Shown: positions 34,923-47,881, counted from the first letter of the stretch. The stretch is 64,000 nt of DNA from Cucumis sativus (GCF_000004075.3 NW_022279554.1:1-64000); one strand, 5' to 3'. The notes: generated from the sequence alone by a model not told the origin. Made by a program: numbers and translations.

Positions 34923-35797
34923 CCTGCATTTACTGGTCAATGTCTTTAAATAAGCATTCTCTGACGTCAATTCTTGATTTTTAACTTCATAAGCATCCAC
35001 CTAACCATGAGACAATTATGAGAATATTTTATTTAACCACTAACAATCATGCTCATGCACAAACATTTAAAATAGAGGTTTTAACATACTATCCTTTTAT
35101 AGAAATCGTTATCAGTTTTCTTGCCATTCCAAGTTCCACGTCGTCACCCTCTTTCTGTTCATATCATACATTACAAAAGCCAGTAAATGAAAGGAATGAT
35201 CCATTATGGGTAAAATATTGATAAATAACTAAAATATACTTGTAGCAAATTCATTATCTCCGTTCCTGATATAGATGCTTTCTTTTTCTCCATTAAGACT
35301 TGACTTGGTTTAGACATACAAAAACTCCTATATAACCTGAATCCAACTTGAGCCTAGAACCGAAAAATAACTAAAAGGTATCTCACACACAATTTGATGT
35401 ACTCCTTTTCTTTCTTCTTCACCTCAGGTATTTGTTGAGTTCCTACTTGCTTTGCACACAAACAGAAAACAACATTAGTACTAAAATTATTACATAGAAA
35501 CTAGTATCTATCTCACAGCATCCAACTACCATAACCTGATTGCCAATAACCCTTCTCTGGAGTTCAACATTTTCCTACTGTAGCTTGTCAATTTGAGCTT
35601 TAAAAGCAGCCTTACCTTTGGCTTCCTGTGGAAAAGAACTTCCTTGTTCAATGTTAAATAGAGAGAAATCATAGAATTTAGACAAGTCTCGAGATTGTAC
35701 TATTCGTGTAACTGTTGCAATCTCCCTATCTTTAACTTGTACTACCGACTTTAGCCTCTCAACTTTGGTCTCCAACCTTGATATATCTTAATGTAGC
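34923..35797 (-). pseudogene. SSX2IP/ADIP-like coiled-coil protein pseudogene
   Basis: Five exon remnants of a plant afadin/alpha-actinin-binding (SSX2IP/ADIP) family coiled-coil protein. 35797-35708: RLH, stop, DISRLETKVERLKSVVQVKD then REIATVTR. 35625-35536: EAKGKAAFKAQIDKLQ, stop, ENVELQRRVIGNQ. About 35430-35397: VKKKEKEYIK. About 35310-35245: QVLMEKKKASISGTEIMNLL. 35003-34923: VDAYEVKNQELTSENAYLKT. Introns with usable GT/AG are kept. The two in-frame stops look like CAG/CAA-to-TAG/TAA changes and are not homopolymer slips, so true decay is likely. The N-terminal and C-terminal parts are missing. Identification rests on recalled similarity to Arabidopsis At5g57410. Confidence 0.75.
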
Positions 35798-36740
35798 CTG
35801 CCACAAGAAAATAAAGGTGACTGAATACAGGAACCATGGTTGTGTGAAGGAATATTAAAAAGCTTTGCAACATATTACCCTGAAATGAACTACATTTATT
35901 CCATATCTTAAACCAATCTCCCATAACAAGAAATGAACCAAAATTAGAAACAGTAGCTCTTTCAACACTACCGAAAGACATAATCTCACGAAGACACTTG
36001 GCAATAAAATCGAATCTTTAACGCATCACCATTCTCATCAAATGTTAAACAAATCTGCTGAATCAGTACAAAACCACATGTTACTTGGATCAAATGCAAC
36101 GGTCCTTACCACCCAAGGTGACTACTTATAACCTATACACCGAAAGACAAGTGTTGATTTTTATGGGCACGAAGTGGCAAATATCCCATGCAAGATACAC
36201 ATAATAATTCATATGAGATGTTAAATCATAAATGAGAGAATAATAAAGTCAACAGAAAGAGACATAAAAACGGCCAGTATGCAATTATCATTTCAGTTAC
36301 TATTCTGTTATTTTCAACTATTAGTATTCTTTTTCTCAAATATAATGTACTTTCTAACTCCATGTGGCGTTTATTTCAATCACTGCTTCAGAAAAGCAAG
36401 CTTAAGATTTTGTTTCTATTTATTTTTTATAAGAAGCAGGAATGTATATATTCAACAAAAGAGCCGAAAAAGAACAGTGCATAAAAAGTTATCCAATGGA
36501 GGGAGATGGACCAAATTTGGAGCTTTCTTTGAAGTTTCTCATTGAGTATTTAGCATCTATAGGCTACCGACTAGAGGCTATTTATCCTATAAATTGTGGA
36601 ATACAGGACGTTTATATACAAGTTGAATTAAATTGGACCATAAGGTTAAAACTTCAACCTCATCCCACTTTTTTCTCATTTAAATAAATTACATCTGAAA
36701 CACTACTGAGATCCATGACAAAAAACACATAGAGCAATAG
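35798..36740. other. No supported gene
   Basis: Contains only short open frames without recognisable similarity. Plus-strand frames at 36279-36687 show no family signature. Confidence 0.5.
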
Positions 36741-36789
36741 GAAAAATATATATATAATATAACTAACCCTACTATTTCTCCATGGAGCA

Positions 36790-37565
36790 TGCCAAACCGA
36801 ACGTTGTCACTTGCTTGGAATTCTTTCCATAATTGCAGATATTGACCCTATAAGACCACGGATACTAAAAATGTGAAAAGAGCAGGCTTAAAGGGTGTCG
36901 CCTAACAAATAAAGCTCAACAATGAGGAGCTTTAGGAATGTCGAAGGCCCATTCACGGTATCAATCATATGTGATATGTCCAAAAAAAAAGGGGAGAGCG
37001 TGTACTACAAAATCAAGAACTGAAGAGCTTTCAACATGTCATGCTTGATGATTTGACAACTAATTACATAGGTTTCTAAGTATCATATTGATGTCAACCA
37101 GAGGCCTTAACCCCTGAAACATAGGGAAGGAAGCAAGCAAGATTAAGACTCCAGCTATAGCACATATATAGTTAAATTTCATGATTTTCATCCATTAGAA
37201 AGGTATAAAAAAATTTATAAACCTTCCAGATGAACCAGATGCAGAAACAATAGTTGAACATCTACCTTTAAGGCCACCATCGTTTCTGAAAATAAAAGAT
37301 AATATAGATAGATTAGTGACAATTCTACCAAATAAAAACAGAACTAAATAAAAAAATATTAATTTACCCCTTACGTTAAAACTATAAACCAAACAAATGG
37401 GAAATGGCTGAAAATTTAAGATTTGAATCAAAACAAAGAATACATTCATCACACGTACCCCAAACTAGATTGAAGATTTATTCGTGATTTAGGCTCGACA
37501 ACATCAATAAAATGAAACAGTTCCCACCACAAATATGGATGCCATTTGCCAATTGTTTCTCTGTA
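36790..37565 (-). other. Unassigned exon-like pieces
   Basis: Two pieces read like conserved protein on the - strand. About 37565-37445 gives YERLYRETIGKWHPYLWW then ELFHFIDVVEPKSRINLQSS. About 36860-36780 gives QYLQLWKEFQASDNVRFGM then LHGEI. A third, at 37290-37205, gives DGGLKGRCSTIVSASGSSG after a CAG acceptor-like site. They are not condensin: the CAP-D3 stop is at 37717. I do not recognise the family. They may belong to one gene downstream of CAP-D3 or be relics. Confidence 0.35.
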
Positions 37566-37716
37566 CAGTCGCTCATACTTCTAAGTTATAACAATTCAAA
37601 TAAAGCTCGTGATTCACATCAAAAATTAAATTAAATACAATACAAGATAAAACAATATTACAACAAAGAAAGATCCACTAATTTTCAATCCCTGTTACCT
37701 AGTTAGCCTATGTACA

Positions 37717-40700
37717 TTAGTTTTCTTCATCAGACTCAAAAGACTGGTGTTTTCTCAAAGATTCAATCACATTCAAACGTGAAGTATTTGTGCCATTGTT
37801 TCCACCAGTACGAGACTTGAGTTTAGGCAAACTTAGAGAACCGAGAGGCGGTGTCGAAGTCCCTCTGTTCACTTCTCTAAGCACAGATTTTGCTGTGGCT
37901 GCAGCAGCTGCATCAGCAATGGCTGAAGCAACTTTCGAATCATTTTGAAGTTTTGAGGTTAGGTTGTTAAGAACACTTACAGCTTGAGGAGGAGCCTCAG
38001 GAGAAAGATAGTTAGTTGACTTTTGCATCTCGTTGACTGCCTCAGCAACGGCTGACTTGGCTTTGGTACATTCATATCTTTGAATGTCATAGAGGAGCTC
38101 TTTCTGAAGTTGCTTATCAGCTACCAATAAGTCATCAATTTCGTTCTTGTAGTCCTTGAGAAGAACTCGAAGGCATTCCATGAGGGAACCTATTATTAAA
38201 GAATACGAATAAAATGTTAAATATGTCTTAGGATCAATTTGAAAGGACTTTTTAAGTGTTCAAAAACACTTTTTAAAGCACTTACAAAACCGTCCCAAAC
38301 AGGCACTTCACATTTCAATTTAAATTATTTAAGTTTTGGAGTATTCGTACCTATAAGGGGGCTATTCTTGCTTTCCATTAGCCTTTTTAACTCAATGAAG
38401 ATGGGTATGGTGTTTTGTATGAGACTCTTTCTCACTGCGTGAGTGATGACCTTTCCTCTAGCAGCAGATGCTCCTCCGCTCTCACCCCCTTCCTCACCTA
38501 CATCACCAGATTCTGATGATGATACTCGATTTATTGATAGTCGAATCTCTTTACAAGCAAGAATCTCAAAGGTATCCTGCGCTTTCAGCCATGGGGAACT
38601 AATGAGATTCCAGTCGCAAATACTGACAAAAGAAAATTAGAATAGCAGCAAAATTATTGACTAAAGATGATTGAATGCTTTTGAATATGGACCTGTAAAA
38701 CAGAACGTGCAGTAGTATCATCTATATTGAGCATACCATCGGATGCTGCAACAAGAACTTCTGCACATAACTTTGCAAAGGTGGCCAGAAGATGCTCGGG
38801 AGCCATTTGTTTCAAAAGAGAAACATAAATGCGCATTCTCCTGGACCTCGACCTTTCATCATTGCCTCTTCAAATATAAAGTTGGAAAGATAGACAAAAG
38901 ATAATCATTTTCCATTACATGTAACTGTATAATAAGGCACATAGTTCAAACATTCCTTACCGGATGGAGAATGGTCGACTTTCAGCTCGTGATGCCTTCG
39001 AATCGCTATGTCCAGAATGAGCACGATAGTCATTCAAAACATAAATTGCTTCTATGAAACTGTTGTAAGCCAAAAGTGGGGCCTTCACTGCAAATTCAGT
39101 TTCACATTTCAATTCCATTGCCACGTTGGAACGGTATGACCAATATTATAACCATGACAGTGGCTGAAAATGTAAAATTTTATAACCTTTCAAAATGTTA
39201 CCAAAAAGGTAATCTGCTAGTTGACGAATCTTCTCCGATTCATCAACAAGTGACAAAAGAAACCGAAGAAACAAAACCCCTCTCCATTTCACATAGTCTC
39301 TCTGAAAATTAAAACGATATTGCTGAACATTGTTAATCACAAACATGACAGTGAAAATTGGGAGAAGTTCTTAGGAGTTGGGAAAGAACAAATTACCTGT
39401 AATAATCTGGATAGAAGTATGAATGTGTGTCTTCTGACAAGTTCACAAGGATCGCGAAGGCACTTTGTGATTTTCGTAAGGTAGCTGTTCAATTCAGAGT
39501 TAGTCTGATTGTAACAAGGAACAAGTTTAAAGAGATTCTATTTCCCTGCCATTTCAAAGTATTTGATAAAGCTAGCATATCTCCAAGACTTGTATCATGT
39601 ATCAGCCTTACCAGTCAACTAGAGCAGTATAGCGTACACAAAAATCTGCCATTGTGATAATAAGATTGTTGCGAAGCGCTGAACAATCACTATTTCCAAG
39701 CTCCTAAACCAATATAAAAGACTTAAAACTTTAAGCAATTTGAGTTGTGTCGAACAAAATTTGACTACATAAAAGACACTGATAAAGGAATATAACATGA
39801 AATTTTATATACGAAAACAAGGAAAATCTCATAAATTCTAGCGCAGACAATATACTGTAAGTAAAAATAGAACTTAATGAACAAACAAATGAGTAAAAGT
39901 TTATCTACCATATATATGAATAGTCGAAAAGATTATATGATTGGCTCATGTCGTATATGTGGTATTATAAAACCAAAATGCCAGAGACCTACATGTAACA
40001 TTCATTCAAACCATCAAAAGATCAGGCTACATGAGTGATATGAGGCCTGAGATTCGAGACTTAACCTGTACAAATAGAGGAATGTAACTCTTTGCTCGCT
40101 TCTCATCAGTAAGGCAAATCTTCCCATTGTCAACCATGCTTGAATGTATAAAGAAGGAGCAGTTTCCTTCAGAGATGCGGTTTGAATTGGTAGTTTATTA
40201 GATTTGAGATCACGGTTTCCAGAAGTAATAATGGTGTGGAGAAGTGGTACTATGGTAGTCATGTCAGCCGATGGACAAATGAGAATCAAAGAGCCAATGG
40301 TGTAAGCTGCAGTGATTGCTCGGACAAGGACTTGCTCCTAGCAGATGCTTTCTTCCCCATTCGACTACCACTTTTAGGAGGTGGTGTTGTGAAGTTCACA
40401 TCTTTGTTTGCTTCCGCATGGTTGGATATGTACTTCTCCAATATGTCCGAGGCTTTCGAAAGAAGCTGGTTTACCCATTTTAGGATGAGGGCATCGGCTT
40501 CAGTAGATTGCGAAGCCTTCCGCTTGCACAATGTTTTAAGTGTTTTTACATGTGCATTCACCTACCAAGATATCATCATTATTTGAAAATGCGTGTGAGG
40601 TATCAAAGAAAAAGAGACTAAATATATACGTACGTGTTGATCTTTAAAAATTGGTGATTAACAGGAAAAGTAGAGTACTATAAGAAAATTCAAACCCAGA

Positions 40701-43700
40701 ACACTTTTTTGGCTTGTATTTAGATTAGTGCTTTATCACTGTACTTTATTAATTTTTCATTATTCCACAAATGTTTTTCAGGCCTTTTATCCGACTGTAT
40801 AGATATTTGAAACAATAAAAAAGAATAGTGAAACAAAATCAAGAGTGAAAAAATCCCAATTGCCAAAGCACAGGGAGCTGCATTCACACGCATTGGCTGA
40901 TAATATCCACACTACACACACCGGCCATATATACGCGTTCACTACATGTATTGTCAAATAATTCCAAGAAGAATCTTTCCCACGTTAAAGACATTTTAGT
41001 AAAACAATAGCATACACGTTAGCTAGCACATTAGTAACTAGCCCAAACTATAGCATGCATGTATAGAGTCATAGAGATAAATAGTATGTAGTATAGGACA
41101 ATGTCCGGATGAACAGTGTTCACATACCATAGAAGTCTAGAAGATGAGATTATTGTCCATGGAAGCGTGTTAGAAAACTACGTATAGGTGAATAGTTTTA
41201 ATTATCTAAACAATTGTACCGGAGAAATAAACCAACCATGATGAAGTGTAAAACAAAGTTTGAAAACAATGATGTTGATGCTTACCTCCGTTGGATGCAT
41301 GTTGAATTCTTCAACCCTTTTAAGCAATTCATGAGCTAAATCTGCTGCAGGTTCTGGAGGCAGCTCAACAGAAACATTGGAGATGGTTTGTAAGAGAAAA
41401 ACCCGATCTTGAGCCCAAGCGACGGAATTTGACTCTGAATTGTTTTCTCTCCAAATAAACCTACTTGAGTCACTGAACTTTGAACAGTCCTACCATGATC
41501 ATCAAGGAGTTTCCAGTGCTGATGAAGAAATTCCCAATCAATGGCTTTCCCAAGATAAGTGGACACTTCTGACAACAGGAACCAGGCACCCGGAGGAGCT
41601 GTCCACTTCTCTGGAGGCAAAGATTGGCTTCGCCATAAGGATTCAGATGTCTTTATAATTACCTGAAGTGAATCGGCAATTGTGCGTTTTAATCGTTTCT
41701 TTTTTCCTAAGTTGGCACAAACTTTCTTCACCCAAGGAATTACCTCTGCATGACTTATCTCTTTAAGAAGATCCAATACTCCTTTAGGTAAACTTGAAGA
41801 TTCAGCTCTAGCCAACCGGTCTAGCACTAGTTCTTGAAACGAGTGTTCACACTCTTCTTGAATGCTAGATTCATTGTCAGCAATCAAACGTGGAATTGAG
41901 TGTAGCCACTCGACCATGACACTTCCATCTGGGAATCTTCGAAAGGCCTATAGAAGTAAATATAGATTCAATGATAGACCAATAGTGAGTGAAGAATTGA
42001 AATTGTAACTTTTAGCAGTTTAGCCTAGTAAAAAATATAAAGCAAAATAAAACTGTATATCAACTTCTAGAAAACATCCATATTTCTAAAGTGGCCAAAT
42101 GTCGGTGTCCAACACCATTAATGCATGTGACATGATACAGAGACGTCTCCCCTACGTGGCCAAATTGTCAAACTTACTCCTACTCCTACATGCCATCTAA
42201 ATACAAATTATATCAACTTTAAACTTATTGAACTCTTACTAAAAAACCCAACTTAGTGTAAACATAGGAATTTACCTCGGAAAGAGCCGACATTGCAGCT
42301 TTCCGTATGCTAACGAGTGGGTCAGAACAAGCAATTCCTACCGTCTTTAGCATATCACCATCCATTGCTCCACCAAGGACGGTTGTACACTTGGTAACCA
42401 GAAATAATGCAGCCTTCCTAACTGCCGCCTTTTGATCCACACACCTTTTCCGCAAAAGACCAAGAATTTCACCATCACCAGCCCCAAAATTTCCTTCATT
42501 AAGGCCTTATTCTTGTCATTCTCAGACAGGAACACCACAAGGTGAGCTAAGTTGGTAAGTGCTCGAGCACGAATTGGAGCACTGGCATCTGAACAACGTT
42601 GAACCAATGCCACCAAGCACCCAAAAACCCACGAATCCTTTAACTCAATTTTCGAATCAATGACCATTGGATCACTCAAGGACATTATCAGCATTGAGAT
42701 GAGATCAACCGCTAACAGCCTAAGATTAGACTTTCCTTGAGTCATCTTCACTGCATAATCCACAAACCCAATTTGATCGGGTAATTCCAGCGCTTTAACA
42801 ACCTCCATTATTGAATCAACTGCTAAACTACGAGGCTCAGATTTCTCAGGCGCCTTCTGAACCAAATACCTTGGAAGATTCACTAGAGCACTCTTAACAC
42901 CATCTGATTCCTTTGCCACCTTCCCTATTTGAATAGTCACAAACTCTAGCGCAAACGCTCGCGCCTGATCTTTATGATTAAGAATCAATGGTGATAGAGA
43001 CTTAATCACCTCAACAGCAGTATTCGATAGATCCCCATCCTCAGGACGCAACATAGCACTCAAAATCCGCGAACAAAAATCAGTGAACTTACTATAGATA
43101 CTTAAATTGGTACATATTTCAAGTGCCAAAACAGGAATATCAATTACAGTTTCAATCAAAGATTTCAAACTATCCGGAAATCGATCCAAATGAATTACAC
43201 TCATTAAAATCTCTAACCTCTCAAGTACGGGATACAAAACTCTTGCATCCAATTCACCATCATCGTATCTGCCACTAGAACTCTGCCTCGGACGTTTCCG
43301 CAAACCCTTACCCTTAAAACCGGCTTTCCTCTTCCTTTTGGGAGCACTAGACTCCTTATTAGAATCATCCTGGTCCTGTTGACCCTGTGGTCGCTGCTTC
43401 AAGAATCTCCTCACACACCTGAGAAACGAGAGGAAATCCATGGGATTGAAAAGCGTGAAGACCGGTGCATTAGAGGCCAAAAGAAGAGAGAGATAGACTG
43501 TAGAGGCTAAAACCGAAACACAGGTGGAAGATTCATCCATGGCGGAAGCAATGGCGCGAGTAAGAGAGGAAGGAGAGAGGGATTTAGCCGAGAGGTCCTC
43601 GTAGAGACGATCGAGTGGTTGTTGTTCATCGGTACTAATTGAGTTGTCTAACAAAGTTTGAAGGTCGAAAAGAGCGGATTGGGAGAGCGGAGGATGGGAA

Positions 43701-43774
43701 TGGAGAGTTGTAGAGTGGTCGAAATGGCGAAATTCTTCGAGCTCTGTGAGAATTCGAGAAATGGCTTCCTCCAT
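37717..43774 (-). CDS. CAPD3: Condensin II subunit CAP-D3, ten exons, four frame breaks
   Basis: HEAT-repeat subunit of condensin II, which compacts and organises chromosomes in the nucleus. Exons: 43774-42276, 41947-41286, 40561-40066, 39703-39612, 39484-39397, 39301-39187, 39087-38961, 38867-38693, 38576-38351, 38189-37717; every intron has GT/AG. Signature segments: MEEAISRILTELEEFRHF (start), RKRKAGFKGKGLRKRPR (basic, likely nuclear), RKRCVDQKAAVRKAALFLV, RDYVKWRGVLFLRFLLS, NTIPIFIELKRLMESKNSPL, MECLRVLLKDYKNEID. Each frame break, near 42484, 41450, 40320 and 40120, is the loss of one base in or beside a short run. Exons total 3953 nt; four restored bases give 3957, exactly 1319 codons, close to the ~1314 residues I recall for Arabidopsis. 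With all splice sites intact and no nonsense changes, consensus errors are likelier than decay. Confidence 0.92.
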
Positions 43775-43813
43775 GGGAGTGAAGTGTGAAGCCCTCGTGA
43801 AGCCGCCGCCGTG

Positions 43814-43828
43814 TTTTATATAAATTTA
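43814..43828 (-). promoter_or_regulatory. TATA box of CAP-D3
   Basis: The - strand reads TTTATATAAAA 40-54 bases upstream of the CAP-D3 ATG, followed by a G+C-rich leader (CGGCGGCGGC). The start codon context is CCATGGAGG. Confidence 0.5.
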
Positions 43829-43846
43829 TTGAGTTTTAAATTTTTA

Positions 43847-43854
43847 TTTCCCGC
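43847..43854. promoter_or_regulatory. E2F-type site upstream of CAP-D3
   Basis: TTTCCCGC matches the plant E2F consensus WTTSSCSS and lies about 75 bases upstream of the start codon, just beyond the TATA box. E2F/DP factors drive S-phase and chromosome genes, so this suits condensin. It is a short motif, but G+C-rich in an A+T-rich flank. Confidence 0.5.
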
Positions 43855-43859
43855 TTAGA

Positions 43860-44574
43860 CCCTTTCTCCCACCAGCCTCTCAAAGTATGTATACTGTATA
43901 GTAACTAAGTTCCAATGTTTAAAAGTAAATTAATGAGCTAATATATAATGAGTGCAAACTATAAGCTAATTTTAGTTGTAGTAGTAATGCTTTTGCTAGT
44001 TGATGTTTCGTTTGATTAAACTTTATGTTGATATTTGTTTGTTACTTTAAGTTTCTACGGTATATTGTCTATATATTTAATCAATCGAGCTATATATACA
44101 ATGATGTTAATGGCTTATACATTTAACCAATTGAGTTATTAAAACGACGTTGATGACTTGCACACATTTACTTCAGTTGAGTTATTCAACAACGTTTTGA
44201 ATTAAATGATAGTCTAACTCAATACTTCAACCATATATATGATATTATAACTCAATACAGTAGATCGTTTTTATGTGAATTGTGAATATGTGGTAATTGA
44301 CAATCACATATTTAGTTACAAAATTTTTTTAAATTCGAGAGTTGTGAAACAAAGTGATCGAACTCTTTAAGAAATGACACTACCACAAGTTTGATAGAAA
44401 ATGTTAAAAACAAAGGTTGAGAGTGTTTCTAAAGCATTTTTTAGTATATTTAAAAAATTAATTTACCAATCACTTCATTAATTTTATTGATTTTTTATGT
44501 TTTAAAATTAAACATTTTAAAATCAAACCCAACTCACCGTATATTGGAATGAGCTTTGAACAATTTTAAGAGTT
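43860..44574. other. A+T-rich intergenic DNA, no gene seen
   Basis: Upstream flank of CAP-D3. No open frame or repeat recognised. Confidence 0.5.
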
Positions 44575-44885
44575 TTTTTTGGGTAATTGTAGTAGATAGC
44601 CATTTGAGGAATAAAAATTAAGGATATAACAATATTTTTTAAAAATTGCAAATATAGCAAAACTATCGTTGATAGACTTGTATCGTTAATAAACTTGTAT
44701 CGTTAATAGACTTGTATGATCTATCCGTGATAGACCAATATTTACAATATAGTCTATTAGCGATAGACTTGTATCATTGATAGAATTTGACAAATTTTGT
44801 TATATTTGTAAATTTTTTAAAAAGTTACTATATATTTAATTATTTTGAATATAATAGCTAAATTTGCAACTATCCTATTTTTTAA
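44575..44885. mobile_element. Palindromic MITE-like element
   Basis: About 310 bp, A+T-rich, with arms that pair when reversed: the left arm has AACAATATTTTTTAAAAATT and GCAAATATAGCAAAA, the right arm has the complements (TTTTGTTATATTTGTAAATT and TTTTTTAAAAAGTTAC). The centre has several GATAGACTTGTATC words in both orientations. It has no coding capacity. A related fragment lies at 48958-49084. Exact ends and target duplication are uncertain. Confidence 0.6.
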
Positions 44886-46362
44886 CGATTTGTTGAAAAT
44901 TTAAAATTAAGTTTTTTTTTATTAGGTAGTGATATATATAATAGTATTTCTTATATTAAGAAAAGTTTTTAAAAAATGTTTGTTTATAATACAGGAAATG
45001 GTGAAAAATAACAAATTTAATGAAAAAAATGTAAATATTTTAATTTATTTTACTATTTTTAAAAACATCTCTATAATTTATCACTTTTTATTCTAACAAG
45101 AAAATGAAAAGAGAGGTTAAAGACATCAATTATTGTTGTATGGTAATGGAAGCAAACTTTGGAAAGATAATTGAACCTTGGGAAGAGTACTCCTTGAATA
45201 TAAATTGAAATTTAGTTTGGAATACCAAATTCATAACAAACTTTGCTACAAAATTTCCACAATAAATTGGTGTGTGCAAAAGAAAATGAGCCTTTTATGG
45301 GCTAAACTTTTGGTTCATTCATAATTGGTTTCCATTTGTTACGTAATTTTATTTTAATCTAATAAAATCAATTGAATTATTTATGACTTTCGTTGGCATT
45401 GTATTGTCGTTGGAAAGATAAAGCAAACGATATATGGTTGTTGAATGTTCTTTACATCGCAATAACGCAAGATTGAAATATTCATAACATAAATCGTTCT
45501 ATTCATGATCAAGAATATATTATTAAATAGTTGAGTTATGTTTAGCATGACACTCAACAAAAATCACCCAGTCGAACGAACTTAAGGACATACATGCTTT
45601 AAAGTTATTAAAATAAACTAAATGAAACTTTACTCATTGTTAATTAATGATCTCAAGAGCAAATGGAAGAAGATCGAAGGAGACCAAAATTTATTTCTAA
45701 CATTCAATAACAGTTTGATAGTTTGTTTAAGGTAATAAATAGCTAGAAACATGTGGATTTAAACTACTGATCATAAAAAAAGAAAGGCGTGTCAATTATT
45801 GTTGATAAACTATATATACTAACATATATTGATCACATATTGGTGACAATAACTAATTAACAAACGAGCAAGACTAGTTATTGCATTTCTTTCTTTGGTA
45901 CACAAATAGTTACAAATAACTTTTCACATAGACACGAAGTTAAAATCTTGGAGATATACATGTTCAAAATTTTATAGATTTATATATTCATGAAACGAGA
46001 AGAATGGTAGATTGATCAAACATATATATATATAACTACAAAAGTTCATATTTATAATTTAACAAAAAGAAAGGTATAAATATAATGTATATGGGAAGAA
46101 GTGAAATAAAAAAAAGAGAGGAGAGTTTCATAAATAATATAGAGCAAAGATATACAAAACAGGAGAGGAAGAGAGAGGTAAATTAGGCCCACATAATAAA
46201 AAATGTGAAAATTGGGAGAAAAGAAAGAGGTTTTGATGGATGGGAAGATCCCCTCCTCTTTTTTCTCTCATCTCTTCAAACTACCAAATGTTATTCTTTG
46301 GGAGGAAGTGATTTGAGAGATCTCTTATTCTAAAAGGTATGAGAAGAGATAAGAAGGAGGGA
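44886..46362. other. A+T-rich DNA, 3' flank of UXS, no gene seen
   Basis: No coding similarity. Purine-rich runs near 46080-46250 (GAAAAGAAAGAGG-like). The last part, 46260-46362, is probably the 3' untranslated region of UXS. Confidence 0.5.
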
Positions 46363-47881
46363 CTAGACCGTGGTGGTGGTGGAGAGGACGGCAGCAGTGG
46401 AAATGTCATATTTCGAGTCACCGAAGATGCGTTGACGAAAGTCAGAAACCATAAGGGGAAGGCCCTTTCGAAGGGACACGGTGGGCTCCCAACCAAGAAG
46501 GTCCTTAGCTTTAGAAATGTCAGGTTTTCTTTTATGCGGGTCATCTTCCGTGTTCGGTCTGAACTCTATCTTTGCATTTGGATCTATTGTCTCTTGCACT
46601 ACCTGCACAATAACTTTATTGGTTAGAAAGAAAGTACTTAAACAAAATATTTTAGTGCATCTCGAGTTGCACCTATATTTGTGTCACTTATTCAAATATT
46701 CGATGAAAAGCGAACACATATATAACAATTATTTTGTTGATATGGAACCATTTGGGTAGCTTCATAAAATAGAATTAAGGATCTATATTTAAAATAGACT
46801 GTATCATATAAATTATTAGGATGTCCTTTTTTATCACAATTTAAGTCTATAGTTTAACTTGTTAGAAAATAAAGAAATGCAACCTTATAAAGTGTTTTGA
46901 TCTATAGATAATAACTAAGTCGACTATTCTTAAAATTAGTTTTGCTTCTCCATGAATTCAGTTTTGGTTGTACAAAACAAAATATTTTATTGAAAAAACC
47001 TACGAGACAAGAAAAGTTTAAAACATTGTTATGGAAAGAAAACCTATTAGTGTTTATCTATTGATGTAAAATTTTGTTATATTTTATAAATATTTTAATT
47101 CATTATCCTCTATTTGAAAATAAGTGTTTGTAATATAACTAAAACCAATATCAATAGTTTGAATTGGTTGGTCAATTTACTTAAAATGCTAAAATAGCTC
47201 CCACCAATACAAACTTATTATTAATTTTAAAATCATATTTTTTTACTTACAAAAAAATAATATACATACCTATATTCATTTTAATTTTATGATTTTGTTA
47301 GAGTTTATTTTTTCATAAGATTCAAATTAACCATCCCAATTATCTCAACTTAAATGTTTCATGAATGAAGTTAATTATTTATTACGTGAAAGAAACTTAG
47401 AGGGCAAAGCAATTAGGGTTGATGAGTAAATGTTCCAAAAAAAGGATTAAACCTAAATATTTTAAATGCTAAAAGAGAGTAGATTAGTTTAGGAGTATAA
47501 ATGTGAGAATGGGGGAGTAGAGAGCTGACCTGAGCAAGTTCGAGCATAGTGAATTCGCCGGGGTTGCCAGATTAAAAGGCCCACGTGCTCGCCTTCCATC
47601 AGTTTCATTAGCCCCTCCACCTGTGACAGTTTATTATTATTATTATTATTATATATGTAAAACTCTAAACAATATCACAATAATAAATTAATTACAAAGT
47701 TATATAATATCCTATCTTTAAAAATCACATTTGCTAAATTCGAAATTAAGATGAAACAGTCCGTTAATTTTGTAGTGGTAATAAATAAATGTGTATATAT
47801 TTTACCAATCAGAAACGTATTGAAAACTCCGGGTTTGCTTGCCATCTCCATAAACTGTCAACGGCTCATTTCTTAATGCCT
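46363..47881 (-). pseudogene. UXS: UDP-glucuronate decarboxylase (UXS), 3' exons only
   Basis: UXS converts UDP-glucuronate to UDP-xylose for cell-wall xylan, in the Golgi or cytosol. Three final exons are present: 47881 to about 47817 (ALRNEPLTVYGDGKQTRSFQ then YVSD), 47620-47530 (VEGLMKLMEGEHVG then, after single-base losses, GPFNLGNPGEFTMLELAQ) and 46602-46363 (VVQETIDPNAKIEFRPNTED, KRKPDISKAKDLLGWEP, GLPLMVSDFRQRIFG and a tail DSKYDISTAAVLS). Two G losses in the middle exon and one T loss at the end of the first break the frame. All are in short runs and restore exact phase, as in CAP-D3. The NAD-binding GxxGxxG and the catalytic YxxxK exons are absent: another gene starts at 48640, then duplicated block B. 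Either a 5'-truncated copy or a gene split by rearrangement. Confidence 0.85.
47630..47651. repeat. TTA microsatellite
   Basis: About seven tandem TTA triplets in the intron between the UXS exons ending at 47817 and starting at 47620. Confidence 0.9.

Noticed and set aside
41650-41665. A GT donor-like site inside the second CAP-D3 exon (CAG then GTAATTAT on the - strand)
   Set aside because: The reading frame and conserved HEAT sequence continue across it, so it is not used as an intron boundary.
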